Origin: Micavibrio aeruginosavorus EPB
Lineage (GTDB): Bacteria; Pseudomonadota; Alphaproteobacteria; Micavibrionales; Micavibrionaceae
Direction of reading: 5' to 3'
NCBI RefSeq assembly: GCF_000348745.1
Contig: NC_020812.1
Span: 1,683,444 to 1,747,443, forward strand
Length of the DNA stretch: 64,000 nt
Shown here: positions 34,208-43,926 of the stretch, in pieces
Layout of the letters: each line of letters opens with the position of its first letter
Position numbering within the stretch: the first letter of the stretch is position 1
Translations under genes and position numbers: made by a program
The notes under the pieces: generated by a model
Told to the model about the DNA's origin: nothing
The model's database searches: none
What the model saw: the letters and a program-made list of their open reading frames with translations, nothing else

Positions 34208-35248
34208 ATGATCCCGGAACTGAACCAACGATCGCGCGATATCTTCCGCTATATAGTGGATTCCTACCTGGCTGGCGGCGACCCGGTGGGGTCAAAAACC
34301 ATTTCCCAATATATGGATATGAATCTGGGGCTTAGCATCTCCCCCGCGACCATCCGCAATGTCATGGCGGATTTGGAAGAAGCGGGTCTGCTCTATGCCC
34401 CCCACACCTCTGCCGGGCGGATGCCGACGCAACAGGGATTGCGCTTTTACGTCGACGGGTTGATGCAGGTCGGGCATCTGAGCGCGGATGAACGCCAGTA
34501 TATTGAAACCTCGTGCACGCCGTCGGGCCGATCCGTCAACCAGATCTTGGAACAGGCCAGCACCATGATCTCGGGCCTGTCGGGCAGTGCGGGGATCGTC
34601 ATTGCCCCCAAAACCGACAAACCCATCCGCCAGATCCAATTCGTGCGATTGAAAGATACGCAAGCTTTGGTCGTTTTGGTGATGCAGGACGGGTTGGTTG
34701 AAAACCGCGTCATGGATATTGACCGCGATATCACATCATCGGCACTTGTTATGGCCGCTAACTATTTGAATGACCGTTTGGCCGGACGCACATTGAACGA
34801 AGCGCGGTTGTTGATTGAACGCGAAATTGCGGAAAACCGCGCCCAACTGGACAGCATTACCACACGGCTGGTCCGCGATGGCATTGCCCTGCCCACGGAT
34901 AAAAACAACGGTGTCATCATCGTGCGTGGCCAATCCAAATTGCTGGACGATGTGCGCGCGGTGGAAGATTTGGAAAACGCACGCACCCTGCTCTCCGCGC
35001 TGGAGGAACAGGAAACGATGATGCGGCTTCTGTCTGCGACGCACGGCGCACAGGGCATTCAAATTTACATCGGCACCGAAAACCAGATGTTCAGCCATTC
35101 GGGTTGGTCCATGGTTATTTCCCCGTATCGGTCCGAAGACCGGATTGTCGGTGCCATTGGCGTCATCGGCCCCACCCGGCTGAATTATGGCCGGGTCATC
35201 CCGATTGTGGATTATACGTCCCGCGTGGTGGAGCGGCTGCTGGGATAA
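34208..35248 (+). CDS. hrcA: Heat-inducible transcription repressor HrcA
   Basis: Represses chaperone genes by binding CIRCE elements; kept active by GroEL. 346 residues from the ATG at 34208 ([17 protein letters not shown]). Winged-helix N-terminus with [12 protein letters not shown] and [20 protein letters not shown], then the GAF-like dimer domain, ending [20 protein letters not shown]. It heads the chromosomal group leading to grpE, dnaK and dnaJ. CIRCE (TTAGCACTC-N9-GAGTGCTAA) was not found in this window, so its targets probably lie elsewhere (for example groESL). Confidence 0.95.
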   Translation: MIPELNQRSRDIFRYIVDSYLAGGDPVGSKTISQYMDMNLGLSISPATIRNVMADLEEAGLLYAPHTSAGRMPTQQGLRFYVDGLMQVGHLSADERQYIETSCTPSGRSVNQILEQASTMISGLSGSAGIVIAPKTDKPIRQIQFVRLKDTQALVVLVMQDGLVENRVMDIDRDITSSALVMAANYLNDRLAGRTLNEARLLIEREIAENRAQLDSITTRLVRDGIALPTDKNNGVIIVRGQSKLLDDVRAVEDLENARTLLSALEEQETMMRLLSATHGAQGIQIYIGTENQMFSHSGWSMVISPYRSEDRIVGAIGVIGPTRLNYGRVIPIVDYTSRVVERLLG

Positions 35249-35357
35249 CAATCCACAACACATTGAAAACAAAGGCCGCCTTAAGGCTGGACACCGATTC
35301 GCCCCTGCGATAGCTTCGTGTGGTTTACAACCACGATTCGTGACCAGCGGGATAACC

Positions 35358-36185
35358 ATGTTTTTCAACCGTTTTCATCGCGTATTTTTGACCACCGCCC
35401 TGCTGCTTGGCATGGCGGGCGGAGCCGTGGCCGCAACCGACAAAGAAAACTTTGACGAAAATGTCAAAACCATCACTCCCCGCACGATCAGCATCAGCCT
35501 GTTGCGTCCCGACGACGGCAGTGGCGAGGCCGTCTTGCGCATGATGGCACCCAACGCGATCAGCGGATGCCCGATCATCGGCCCCATTGAAACCGAAATG
35601 AATGTGAATTCCACGTATCTGGATATTACAGTCGATGGCTACACCATCGACCAGAATAATCTGGAGACGCATCGCGGGGCCTGTGACACCGCGCGCCAAT
35701 ATGCGTACGCCGATATTCCGCTAGATCGTGCGTTGCTGCACGGAAACAACGTGACCGAAATCCGTTTCACCGTGAACAATGAAATGGATTATTACACGGT
35801 CGATCTGAACGAAGAGCGTTTGGAATTGTTGCCGCGCCGCCAAATGCGCGTAAAGCCTGCGGGCGGTGCCGATGCCGCGACCGGCGGCCTGACCTTCTGG
35901 TACTATCCCAAGGGCACGGTCATTTTGTCGGTCCCCGCCGCCCCCGCCGGATCGGACACAACCAGCACGCTGGACCAGTTCGCATCCCAGCACGGATTAA
36001 AGCGACTGGACAGCGTGATGCATGGTTTTAGCGCCATCGCTGGAAAAGCCGGGCAAGCCTACTATATCGATGGGACTGGCGCTTTGGGGGCGATGGCCGG
36101 AAAAACCCCGGTCACCGTCGGAACAGCCATCATTGATGGCCGCACCGTCGATGTCTATGGCCACCAGCCCGGCATGAATGAATAA
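35358..36185 (+). CDS. Exported protein of unknown function between hrcA and grpE
   Basis: 275 residues. The start at 35358 gives a standard signal peptide (NRFHRVFLTTALLLGMAGGAVAA). The mature protein is soluble and beta-rich with a Cys pair (ISGCPII and RGACDTA) and a GLKRLDSVMHGFSAIAGKAG C-terminal region. No family recognised. It lies between hrcA and grpE on the same strand, 110 bp after hrcA and 43 bp before grpE; whether it belongs to a heat-shock transcript is unknown. Confidence 0.75.
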   Translation: MFFNRFHRVFLTTALLLGMAGGAVAATDKENFDENVKTITPRTISISLLRPDDGSGEAVLRMMAPNAISGCPIIGPIETEMNVNSTYLDITVDGYTIDQNNLETHRGACDTARQYAYADIPLDRALLHGNNVTEIRFTVNNEMDYYTVDLNEERLELLPRRQMRVKPAGGADAATGGLTFWYYPKGTVILSVPAAPAGSDTTSTLDQFASQHGLKRLDSVMHGFSAIAGKAGQAYYIDGTGALGAMAGKTPVTVGTAIIDGRTVDVYGHQPGMNE

Positions 36186-36228
36186 GAAAAACAAACAACC
36201 ACAACAATAAAGTAAGCAGTACAGACCA

Positions 36229-36861
36229 ATGACCGATCAAAATAACAACAACCCGAACGATCCCGCCAACATTGACCCGCTGGCCCCGACCGCGACAGGC
36301 GAAGATACCGGCGCAACGAATGGCGAACCCACCCCGGTGGATGAACGCGCCGCGTTGGAAGATGAAATCGCCCGGTTGAAGGACCATGTCCTGCGCGCAC
36401 TGGCCGATGCGGAAAACACCCGCAAACGCGCCGCCAAGGAGCGTGAAGACGCGACAAAATACGCCGTCACCGGATTTGCGCGCGACTTGCTGTCCGTGGC
36501 CGACAATTTGCGCCGCGCGCTGGAAGCCATTCCGGACGAGGCCAAAAACGGCAATGACGAATTGTTTAAAAACCTGCTGGTTGGGGTTGAAGCCACCGAA
36601 CGCGAAATGCTGCGCGCCTTTGAAAAACACGGCATTAAAAAGATCGAGCCGATCAACGTCCCGTTCGACCCGCACCAGCACGAAGTGATGTTTGAAGCCC
36701 CCATGCCCGGCAAACCGGCGGGCACGATTATTCAGCTGATTGAAGCCGGATATGTCCTGAATGACCGCCTGCTGCGCCCCGCCCGCGTGGGCGTGTCCCG
36801 CGCCGCTGATGGCGGTGAAGGCCCGGATTCAGGCCCGGGACACATTGATAAAACTGCGTAA
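36229..36861 (+). CDS. grpE: Nucleotide exchange factor GrpE
   Basis: Co-chaperone that drives ADP release from DnaK. 210 residues: acidic disordered N-terminus, long dimerising helix (EDEIARLKDHVLRALADAEN, TRKRAAKEREDATKYAV), and C-terminal beta domain with HQHEVMFEAPMPGKPAGTII and RLLRPARVGVSRA. The only Shine-Dalgarno candidate is weak. Located upstream of dnaK with two unknown genes between. Confidence 0.95.
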   Translation: MTDQNNNNPNDPANIDPLAPTATGEDTGATNGEPTPVDERAALEDEIARLKDHVLRALADAENTRKRAAKEREDATKYAVTGFARDLLSVADNLRRALEAIPDEAKNGNDELFKNLLVGVEATEREMLRAFEKHGIKKIEPINVPFDPHQHEVMFEAPMPGKPAGTIIQLIEAGYVLNDRLLRPARVGVSRAADGGEGPDSGPGHIDKTA

Positions 36862-36923
36862 TTTTTAAATACTTGCATTTGGGGCCGATTTTACGTAAAT
36901 TCCGACCCGAGGAATATATTATT

Positions 36924-37436
36924 ATGGCATCTAAATCCGGCAAAAAGGGTGGGCCACGGTCCTCCCGCAGCGCGACGCGCCCGGCCAGCGAGCAAGAGAA
37001 AATTTTCAAAATGCTCGATGAACTGGCCGACAATGACCCCGATCTGGTTGATCGGGCAACGGATGCCGCGCGCGACCCGGATACGGGACGCACCTATCTG
37101 CGTGATGTGACCGACAATATCCTGAAGGAATCCAATCCGGCCCTGAGCGCGACACTCAGCGCGGCGTCCGCTTTTATCGACGCCACCCGCGTACCGGTGC
37201 GCGAGCCACAGGACCTGCCCCACTTTCATATCATTCTGGCCCACGCCACCGACGACCATCGCGCCGCCAGCCGTATTTTCAATTCGGCCTCCAGCCGCCT
37301 GAACGCCATGGTCCAGTTGGCCAAGACACGCGAAAATGCCGATATTGGCCCGGTTTTACAGGCCCTGATCCCGATGGCCGAATACGCCATTAACAAGGCC
37401 ATACAGAATTACAAAGCACCCCCAGCACTGCATTAA
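36924..37436 (+). CDS. Uncharacterised protein between grpE and dnaK (1)
   Basis: 170 residues from 36924 (GAGGAA upstream; the longest frame adds 17 codons). No signal peptide. Basic Ser/Lys/Arg-rich N-terminus (MASKSGKKGGPRSSRSATRP), then an acidic helical middle (EQEKIFKMLDELADNDPDLV) and an Ala-rich helical C-terminus (IPMAEYAINKAIQNYKAPP). No family recognised. Followed 18 bp later by another unknown gene, likely the same transcript. Confidence 0.7.
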   Translation: MASKSGKKGGPRSSRSATRPASEQEKIFKMLDELADNDPDLVDRATDAARDPDTGRTYLRDVTDNILKESNPALSATLSAASAFIDATRVPVREPQDLPHFHIILAHATDDHRAASRIFNSASSRLNAMVQLAKTRENADIGPVLQALIPMAEYAINKAIQNYKAPPALH

Positions 37437-37454
37437 ATTAAACGGAGAGTGGAT

Positions 37455-37970
37455 ATGCCGACGCACAGCGCTTCAACCGATGATCTTTTTGACAGCCTGC
37501 CCAACGCATCCATCCTGCAAAAACTGGACGCCAAATGCCCGGGGGCGAAACTGGCCGTTCTGGACCGCGCCGAAAAAATTCAAAAAGCCCGCCACGCCGC
37601 CGAGAGTGACGCGCTGACATCGCCGAAGCTGCCGCTGAAAAAACGTATCACCGATATTTTCAAATCCATCGCCCGCGGCTTTTCCGAAGGCATGTTGATG
37701 TATCCTGGTCCGCATTACGGCCCGGAATATTCCGGCCGCGCGACGCAAGACCGGATGGAAGCCTATGAAAGGCTGCGCACCCGCAATGTCATTGAGGCCA
37801 TTCGTGGCGATATCGCCAACGTGGCCGACGACCTGCGCGCGGCCATTCGGGCCGAAATGGTGAGCCGCAAGGTCACCGTGAAGGATCTGGGCCTGACCCG
37901 GGCGGAAGTCGTCGATTTGCACCTGGTTGTGGCCAAACCGGCCCCCAAAAACGGCCCGGAACTGCGTTAA
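37455..37970 (+). CDS. Uncharacterised protein between grpE and dnaK (2)
   Basis: 171 residues from the ATG at 37455 (GGAGAG upstream). Cytoplasmic, helix-rich and basic in the middle (KLPLKKRITDIFKSIARGFS), with a C-terminal part EVVDLHLVVAKPAPKNGPEL. Not recognised. It ends at a strong terminator, so the grpE-side transcript stops before dnaK. Confidence 0.7.
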   Translation: MPTHSASTDDLFDSLPNASILQKLDAKCPGAKLAVLDRAEKIQKARHAAESDALTSPKLPLKKRITDIFKSIARGFSEGMLMYPGPHYGPEYSGRATQDRMEAYERLRTRNVIEAIRGDIANVADDLRAAIRAEMVSRKVTVKDLGLTRAEVVDLHLVVAKPAPKNGPELR

Positions 37971-37993
37971 ACAACCAATCCACAGCGATCTTT

Positions 37994-38022
37994 AAAAAAG
38001 GCGGGGAAAACCCGCCTTTTTT
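37994..38022 (+). terminator. Intrinsic terminator before dnaK
   Basis: Perfect 12-bp stem AAAAAAGGCGGG / CCCGCCTTTTTT with a GAAAA loop and T-run. It separates the grpE-side genes from dnaK. Confidence 0.95.
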
Positions 38023-38080
38023 ACACAAAAAATCAAGGAATTCCGGGGGGATCGGGTCTGGTCAGCCCCCCTCTTTGTGC

Positions 38081-38184
38081 TATATTCCCTTTCTGTAAAG
38101 CCTGACATTCAGGTCTTAAGGGAATGAGGGCGGCGCTGCCTGGCGGGCTGCCCTTTGCATTTGCCAACATAAAGTGAGGAAAGA
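38081..38184 (+). promoter_or_regulatory. dnaK promoter -10 and structured 5-prime leader
   Basis: TATATT at 38081-38086 within GTGCTATATTCC matches the hrcA -10 context. The following leader of about 95 nt holds two hairpins: CCTGA-CAT-TCAGG (38101-38113) and GGGCGGC...GCTGCCC (about 38128-38153, one G-U pair), then GTGAGGAAAG as Shine-Dalgarno. A long structured leader is unlike most genes here. A clear -35 was not found. Confidence 0.4.
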
Positions 38185-40131
38185 ATGAGCAAAATTATCG
38201 GTATCGACTTGGGCACCACCAACTCCTGCGTGGCCATTATGGATGGCAAGGACCCCCGGGTTCTGGAGAACGCAGAGGGCACCCGCACCACCCCGTCCAT
38301 GATCGCCTTCACCAAAGATGGTGAACGTCTGGTCGGCCAGCCGGCGAAACGCCAGGCGGTCACAAACCCGGAAAAAACATTGTACGCGGTCAAGCGCCTG
38401 ATCGGTCGCCGCTTCGACGATCCGCAAGTACAGAAAATGGCCAAAACCGCCCCGTTCAAAATTGTGAAGGGCGATAACGGCGACGCATGGGTCGAAATTG
38501 ACGGCGAAACATTCGCCCCGGCCCAGATTTCCGCCATGGTCCTGCAGAAGATGAAGGAAACGGCAGAAAGCTATCTGGGTCACGAAGTGACGCAGGCGGT
38601 GATTACCGTTCCGGCCTACTTCAACGACTCGCAACGTCAGGCCACCAAAGACGCCGGTAAAATTGCCGGTCTGGATGTGCTGCGTATTATCAACGAACCG
38701 ACGGCGGCCGCGCTGGCCTATGGTCTGGACAAGAAAAATTCCGGCGTGATCGCCGTGTATGACCTTGGTGGCGGGACGTTCGATATTTCCATCCTGGAAA
38801 TCGGTGACGGCGTATTCGAAGTGAAATCCACCAACGGGGATACGTTCCTGGGCGGTGAAGATTTTGATGATCGCATCATCCATTATCTGGCTGATGAATT
38901 CAAAAAAGAACAAGGCATCGACCTGCGCAGTGACAAGCTGGCCCTGCAACGTTTGAAAGAAGCGGCAGAGAAGGCAAAGATCGAACTGTCATCCACCACG
39001 CAGACGGAAGTGAACTTGCCGTTCATTACCGCCGATGCGTCGGGCCCGAAACACTTGAACGTGAAGATGACCCGCGCCAAGCTGGAAAGCCTGGTCGAAG
39101 ATCTGGTCAAACGCACGATCGATCCGCTGAAAGCCGCATTGAAAGATGCTGGCCTGAAGGCCTCTGACATCGACGATGTTGTTCTGGTCGGCGGTATGAC
39201 CCGTATGCCGAAAATCATCGAAACGGTGAAGGACTTCTTCGGCAAGGAACCGCACAAGGGCGTCAACCCGGATGAAGTTGTTGCCGATGGCGCGGCGATT
39301 CAGGGCGGTGTTCTGCAGGGCGACGTGAAAGACGTTCTGCTGCTCGACGTGACCCCGCTGTCGCTGGGTATTGAAACGCTGGGCGGCGTGTTCACCCGTT
39401 TGATCGACCGGAACACCACCATCCCGACGAAAAAATCCCAGGTCTTCTCCACTGCGGAAGACAACCAAAGCGCCGTGACCATCCGCGTGTTCCAAGGGGA
39501 ACGCGAAATGGCCGCGGACAACAAATTCCTGGGCCAATTCGATCTGGTTGGGATTCCGTCCGCACCGCGCGGCATCCCGCAAATCGAAGTCACATTTGAC
39601 ATCGACGCCAACGGTATCGTGCACGTAACGGCAAAAGACAAAGCCACAGGCAAGGAACAGAATATCCGTATCCAGGCCAGCGGCGGTTTGTCCGACGCGG
39701 ACATCGACCAAATGGTGAAAGACGCCGAGGCCAACGCGGAATCCGACAAAAAACGCCGTGGCGTTGTCGAAGCCCGCAACCAGGCCGAAGCCGCTATTCA
39801 CCAGACGGAAAAAACAATGTCCGAATTGGGCAATGACATTCCGGCGGACGATAAATCCAACGTCGAATCCGCCTTGGCCGACCTCAAAGCCGTGCTGGAC
39901 ACCGAAGACCAATCCCTGCTGGAAGAAAAAACGCAGAGCTTGATCCAGGCCAGCATGAAGCTGGGCGAACTGGCATACCGCCGTGCGCAGGAACAATCAG
40001 CCGGCACGCCGGACAATGATGGTGCAGACACCGCCGCGAAAGCGGACGCACCGCAATCGTCCGATGACGACATCGTTGATGCCGACTTCCTGGAGCTGGA
40101 CGACGAAGACGACAAGAAAGCCAGCAAGTAA
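38185..40131 (+). CDS. dnaK: Chaperone DnaK (Hsp70)
   Basis: ATP-dependent folding chaperone. 648 residues. Nucleotide-binding domain: [64 protein letters not shown]; substrate domain [18 protein letters not shown]; Asp/Glu/Lys-rich C-terminal tail ([17 protein letters not shown]). Preceded by a strong terminator and its own promoter; dnaJ follows after a hairpin. Confidence 0.98.
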   Translation: MSKIIGIDLGTTNSCVAIMDGKDPRVLENAEGTRTTPSMIAFTKDGERLVGQPAKRQAVTNPEKTLYAVKRLIGRRFDDPQVQKMAKTAPFKIVKGDNGDAWVEIDGETFAPAQISAMVLQKMKETAESYLGHEVTQAVITVPAYFNDSQRQATKDAGKIAGLDVLRIINEPTAAALAYGLDKKNSGVIAVYDLGGGTFDISILEIGDGVFEVKSTNGDTFLGGEDFDDRIIHYLADEFKKEQGIDLRSDKLALQRLKEAAEKAKIELSSTTQTEVNLPFITADASGPKHLNVKMTRAKLESLVEDLVKRTIDPLKAALKDAGLKASDIDDVVLVGGMTRMPKIIETVKDFFGKEPHKGVNPDEVVADGAAIQGGVLQGDVKDVLLLDVTPLSLGIETLGGVFTRLIDRNTTIPTKKSQVFSTAEDNQSAVTIRVFQGEREMAADNKFLGQFDLVGIPSAPRGIPQIEVTFDIDANGIVHVTAKDKATGKEQNIRIQASGGLSDADIDQMVKDAEANAESDKKRRGVVEARNQAEAAIHQTEKTMSELGNDIPADDKSNVESALADLKAVLDTEDQSLLEEKTQSLIQASMKLGELAYRRAQEQSAGTPDNDGADTAAKADAPQSSDDDIVDADFLELDDEDDKKASK

Positions 40132-40143
40132 CACACAATAAGA

Positions 40144-40192
40144 AACAGCGCAGCGGACTACGGATTATATCCATCCTCTGCGCTGTTCTTTT
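40144..40192 (+). terminator. Hairpin between dnaK and dnaJ
   Basis: 10-bp stem AACAGCGCAG / CTGCGCTGTT enclosing 24 nt that can pair further, followed by TTCTTTT. It may partly terminate dnaK transcripts and so lower dnaJ expression relative to dnaK. Confidence 0.75.
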
Positions 40193-40228
40193 CTGAACGT
40201 CCGAAAAACCTTGTGGTTAGAAAAATAA

Positions 40229-41398
40229 ATGGCCGACAAAGATTTTTACAAAACACTCGGGATCGAACGTGGCGCCAGCGACGATGACATCAAAAAAGCA
40301 TTCCGCAAACTGGCAATGCAATACCACCCCGACCGGAACAAAGATGATCCGACCGCGGAAGCAAAATTCAAAGAAATCAACGAAGCCTATGACGTTTTAA
40401 AAGACCCGCAGAAAAAAGCGGCGTATGACCGCTTTGGTTCGGCCGCATTTGAACAAGGCGGCGGGTTCCGTCCCGGCGCCGGTGCAGGCGGTTTTGACGC
40501 CAGTGGCTTTGGCGGCGCGTTCTCCGACATTTTCGAAGATATGTTCGGGGATTTCATGGGCAATGGCGGCGGCGGGCGTGGCCGCGCCGGTGGACCGCAA
40601 CGCGGGTCCGACGTGCAATACACCATGGAAATTTCCATGGAGGAAGCCTTCGCCGGCAAGGAAGCCACGATCAAGGTTCCGCTGGCCGAAACATGCGATA
40701 AATGCAACGGCTCCGGCGCGAAGACGGGCACGGGCACCGAAAATTGCCCCACCTGTTCCGGCCAGGGCCGCGTGCGCATGCAACAGGGTTTCTTCACCAT
40801 CGAACGCACCTGCCCCACCTGTAACGGCGAAGGCGCGATTATTCGCGACCCATGCGACAAGTGCAGCGGGTCGGGCCGCATGCGCAAGGAAAAAACCCTG
40901 CGCATCAAAATTCCGCCCGGAGTCGAAAATGGCCGCCGCATCCGTTTGGGTGGCGAAGGCGAAGCCGGTTTCCGCGGCGGTGTCGCGGGCGATCTTTACG
41001 TCCTGCTGGCCATCAAACCGCACCGTTTCTTCAAACGCGAAGGGGCCGATTTGTTTGGCCGCGTGCCAATCCCGATGACCACAGCCGCCCTGGGCGGTGA
41101 TGTCGAAGTGCCCACGATTGAGGGCAGCCGCACCAAAGTCAAAATCCCCGCCGGAACCCAATCGGGCCAGCAATTGCGCCTGAAAGGCAAAGGCATGTCG
41201 ATTTTGAAATCGTCATCGCGCGGTGACATGTACATTGATGTCTTTGTGGAAACGCCGGTCAACTTGTCGCGCAAGCAAATGGATTTGCTGAAGGAACTGG
41301 ATAAATCCATCGGCGGGTCCGAGGCCAGCAAGCACAGCCCCGAAGCTTCCGGGTTCTTTGGCAAGATGAAAGATATCTGGAGCGATCTGACGGAATGA
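40229..41398 (+). CDS. dnaJ: Chaperone DnaJ (Hsp40)
   Basis: Co-chaperone stimulating DnaK ATPase. 389 residues in the order J domain (HPD at 33-35), Gly/Phe-rich linker (about 75-125), zinc domain with four C-x2-C-x-G-x-G repeats ([32 protein letters not shown]) and C-terminal substrate domain. Type I DnaJ. Its stop overlaps the next start (ATGA). Confidence 0.98.
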   Translation: MADKDFYKTLGIERGASDDDIKKAFRKLAMQYHPDRNKDDPTAEAKFKEINEAYDVLKDPQKKAAYDRFGSAAFEQGGGFRPGAGAGGFDASGFGGAFSDIFEDMFGDFMGNGGGGRGRAGGPQRGSDVQYTMEISMEEAFAGKEATIKVPLAETCDKCNGSGAKTGTGTENCPTCSGQGRVRMQQGFFTIERTCPTCNGEGAIIRDPCDKCSGSGRMRKEKTLRIKIPPGVENGRRIRLGGEGEAGFRGGVAGDLYVLLAIKPHRFFKREGADLFGRVPIPMTTAALGGDVEVPTIEGSRTKVKIPAGTQSGQQLRLKGKGMSILKSSSRGDMYIDVFVETPVNLSRKQMDLLKELDKSIGGSEASKHSPEASGFFGKMKDIWSDLTE

Positions 41399-41757
41399 CG
41401 GATAGTACGCTTGTGCCGCTGGACCGCTATTGCGATTGTTACGGCGCACACGTTATCCGTGGTTTGTTGGAAACCAATGATATTCCATGCTTTGTCTTCG
41501 ATGGCCTGCACGCCCAAAACGTGTGGTACATGCAGCACATTATGGGCGTGCGGATCATGGTGCGCCAAAGCGATCTGGAAGCGGCAAGAGCCGTGATTGA
41601 ACACGCGCAACTGACACCACTGGACCTGCCGGAAGGTGAACAGCCGCCGCAAACTGTCGCAGAATCAATGTCTGTATCTGATAAAATTATCGCCGTTATC
41701 GGAACCATTGCGGCAGGCGCGCCCTTTATCCCGCGACCGAAAAAGAACAAAAAATAA
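41395..41757 (+). CDS. DUF2007-like small protein coupled to dnaJ
   Basis: 120 residues. The N-terminal part ([20 protein letters not shown] ... [20 protein letters not shown]) has the two-strand/helix pattern of DUF2007, a putative signal-transducing domain. It is followed by a hydrophobic C-terminal helix ([16 protein letters not shown]) and a basic tail, so a tail-anchored protein is plausible. ATGA overlap with dnaJ indicates coupled translation; function unknown. A terminator follows. Confidence 0.75.
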   Translation: MTDSTLVPLDRYCDCYGAHVIRGLLETNDIPCFVFDGLHAQNVWYMQHIMGVRIMVRQSDLEAARAVIEHAQLTPLDLPEGEQPPQTVAESMSVSDKIIAVIGTIAAGAPFIPRPKKNKK

Positions 41758-41780
41758 AGGGGCCCAAACGGCCCCTTTTT
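41756..41780 (+). terminator. Intrinsic terminator of the dnaJ transcript
   Basis: AAAGGGGCC-CAAAC-GGCCCCTTT with T-run, located between the convergent DUF2007-like gene and the leftward gene at 41786. Confidence 0.92.
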
Positions 41781-41785
41781 CTTTT

Positions 41786-42193
41786 CTATGGCTTCGGCTT
41801 CTTCGCGAAGGTCGAACTGTCCAGCCAGACCACGTTGCCCGTTGGGCGGTCCGCCGGATCGGGCGCGCGTTCGCCCGCCGAAATATTTTCGAATTTTAAA
41901 ACCGCCATCACCATGCGATGGCCCAGATCCAGCGGCTCAACCGCATGATTCAAATATCCTTGAACGGAATCACCTTGTAGCGGGATTTCATGTTTGGCCA
42001 TCGCATCAAATGGGACACCGCACGACACGATGATGCCGCCATTATGGGCATCGAATACGATCAGGCCTTTGTCTGCATGGATTTCAATATCCTCGACAAT
42101 CCCCATAAAGCGTTGGCCGACAGCCATGCCTTCGGCGCTCTTCTTATATGTTTCTTTCAGCTCGCGGATAAAGCGCCATTGATCGTAGCTCAT
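41786..42193 (-). CDS. Uncharacterised cytoplasmic protein
   Basis: 135 residues from the ATG at 42193, which has AGGGTG in place; a GTG three codons earlier is less likely. No signal peptide. Central beta-rich core (FMGIVEDIEIHADKGLIVFD, GGIIVSCGVPFDAMAKHEIP) after an N-terminal helix. Not recognised. Convergent with the dnaJ operon and divergent from dapB. Confidence 0.7.
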   Translation of the reverse strand: MSYDQWRFIRELKETYKKSAEGMAVGQRFMGIVEDIEIHADKGLIVFDAHNGGIIVSCGVPFDAMAKHEIPLQGDSVQGYLNHAVEPLDLGHRMVMAVLKFENISAGERAPDPADRPTGNVVWLDSSTFAKKPKP

Positions 42194-42334
42194 GCCCAAC
42201 ACCCTGTTTTTTATGACTTTGTTCCCTTATGAAACAGGATTTTCGCTGCACCCGTCAAACAAAATCCCCTGTTGCGCCGGAAAACCATTCAATTACAATA
42301 GGTTGAACTTTTACCGCACAGGGGCAAAATCACC

Positions 42335-43042
42335 ATGATCAAGGTCGGAATTGCAGGATATCGGGGCCGCATGGGCCAAATGCTGGTCCATGAATTGCAG
42401 TCCGGCCAGTGGCCGGGATTGGCCTTTGGTTCGGGCAGTGAATCATCCGACAACCCGAACAGCCTGTTCGCGGAAAACGATCTGGTGATTGATTTCACCA
42501 CACCGGATGCGACACGCGCCCATATTGAAATTGCAGTGACCCATAAAAAACCGATCATCATCGGCACGACCGGATTGAACGACAATGATATGGCGGTTTT
42601 GATATCAGCCGCCACCACCTGCCCGATTTTATATTCCGCGAATATGAGCGTGGGCGTGAATTTGCTGGCCGCCTTGGTGGAACAAGTCGCAACACGGCTG
42701 GGCGATACATTCGATATTGAAATCATGGAAACGCATCACCGCAACAAGATGGATTCACCATCCGGTACCGCCCTGATGCTGGGCCGCGCCACGGGCCGCC
42801 CGAACGCCCCGATGGATCGCAGCGGGAAACGCAACACCGGCACCGTCGGTTATGCCGTGCAACGCGGTGGTGATGTTGTGGGGGAACATAATGTCAGTTT
42901 CTTCGGCCCCGGCGAACGCATTGAACTGGGCCACCGCGCCCATGACCGCAGCCTGTTCGCCAAGGGCGCATTGCGGGCCGCAACGTGGATGAAGGGCCGC
43001 CCGGCGGGGTTGTATTCCATGCGGGATGTTTTGGACCTTTAA
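42335..43042 (+). CDS. dapB: 4-hydroxy-tetrahydrodipicolinate reductase DapB
   Basis: NAD(P)H-dependent step of lysine and diaminopimelate synthesis. Nucleotide-binding N-terminus VGIAGYRGRMGQML (GxxGxxG), DFTTPDATRAHIE, IIGTTG, SANMSVGVNLL and the active-site block EIMETHHRNKMDSPSGTALM are present. At 235 residues it is about 30-35 shorter than E. coli DapB, mainly through a shortened segment after the first helix. All catalytic elements remain, so it should be active. AGGGG upstream. Its last 4 bp overlap the convergent gene. Confidence 0.94.
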   Translation: MIKVGIAGYRGRMGQMLVHELQSGQWPGLAFGSGSESSDNPNSLFAENDLVIDFTTPDATRAHIEIAVTHKKPIIIGTTGLNDNDMAVLISAATTCPILYSANMSVGVNLLAALVEQVATRLGDTFDIEIMETHHRNKMDSPSGTALMLGRATGRPNAPMDRSGKRNTGTVGYAVQRGGDVVGEHNVSFFGPGERIELGHRAHDRSLFAKGALRAATWMKGRPAGLYSMRDVLDL

Positions 43043-43866
43043 GCGCCCGTTTCCAGGCCCAAAATCAACTTCTTGCGCGGCGTGCCCCAGCCGTAATTTT
43101 CAACGATCCCGGATGACTGGATCACCCGGTGGCACGGAATCAACAATGATACCGGGTTCGCCCCGACCGCAGAGCCCACAGCCCGTGACGCCTTTGGCTT
43201 GCCAATCGCATCGGCCACCGCCTTGTAACTGACGCTCGCGCCACAGGGGATTTTCAGCAGCGCCTGCCAGACCTGAAGCTGGAAATTCGTGCCATACAGA
43301 TGAAGCGTCAAATGCGTATCCGTCCCGCGCCAGATTTCCAAAATTTTACGGGCGGTATCGGACGTTCCACCCTGGTCTTCGACAAGGTCGGCATATTCCC
43401 AATCACGGCGCAGGCGCGCCATGGGGATCGCGCGGTCCTCATCCACCACAAACCCCAGCCAGCACAAACCGCGATCCGTCTGCGCGATCAACATATCGCC
43501 CATCGGCGTTGGGTGGTAGCCGTAGCGAATAACGAGCCCCTGCCCCTTGCGCTTCACTTCACCCGGCGTGGCCGCAACAATATTGATCATCGCATCGTGC
43601 AGGCGGGCATTGCCACTCATCCCGCTGTCATACGCGGCGTCCAATGTTGAATATTGGCGCAACAACAAATCGCGTGCATTATGCGCCGCCATGTATTGCA
43701 CCATTTTGTGCGGGCTGACCCCGGTCATACGGGTGAATAATTTTTGAAAATGTGTGGCCTCATACCCCGCCCGCGCGGCCAGCGTTTCAAGGTCGGGCTG
43801 GTCGCGCCAATGGGCGGCGATGTAATCAATCGATTGCGAAATAATGGCGTATTGATCATTGTTCAT
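43039..43866 (-). CDS. Ada-like O6-methylguanine-DNA methyltransferase with AraC-type domain
   Basis: DNA alkylation repair protein of 275 residues. N-terminal AraC-type helix-turn-helix (LETLAARAGYEATHFQKLFT, TGVSPHKMVQYM) and C-terminal suicide methyltransferase with IPCGASVSYKAVADAIGKP and the acceptor C245 in LLIPCHRVIQ. The Ada N-terminal zinc/phosphotriester domain with its four Cys is absent, so it cannot sense methylphosphotriesters as E. coli Ada does. Divergent from nth, another repair gene. Confidence 0.93.
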   Translation of the reverse strand: MNNDQYAIISQSIDYIAAHWRDQPDLETLAARAGYEATHFQKLFTRMTGVSPHKMVQYMAAHNARDLLLRQYSTLDAAYDSGMSGNARLHDAMINIVAATPGEVKRKGQGLVIRYGYHPTPMGDMLIAQTDRGLCWLGFVVDEDRAIPMARLRRDWEYADLVEDQGGTSDTARKILEIWRGTDTHLTLHLYGTNFQLQVWQALLKIPCGASVSYKAVADAIGKPKASRAVGSAVGANPVSLLIPCHRVIQSSGIVENYGWGTPRKKLILGLETGA

Positions 43867-43910
43867 GCCATAAAACTAGCTGGAAATCCCCTCGCCTCCA
43901 ATCCGTTTTT

Positions 43911-43919
43911 TGGTATAGT
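43911..43919 (+). promoter_or_regulatory. Extended -10 promoter of nth, probably leaderless
   Basis: TGG-TATAGT (TGn extended -10). The hexamer ends 7 nt before the nth ATG at 43927; no Shine-Dalgarno lies between. No good -35 is visible, as expected for an extended -10. Confidence 0.5.
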
Positions 43920-43926
43920 GGTCCGC

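Noticed and set aside
34118-38184. CIRCE element for HrcA
   Set aside because: No TTAGCACTC-N9-GAGTGCTAA or close variant was found upstream of hrcA, grpE or dnaK.
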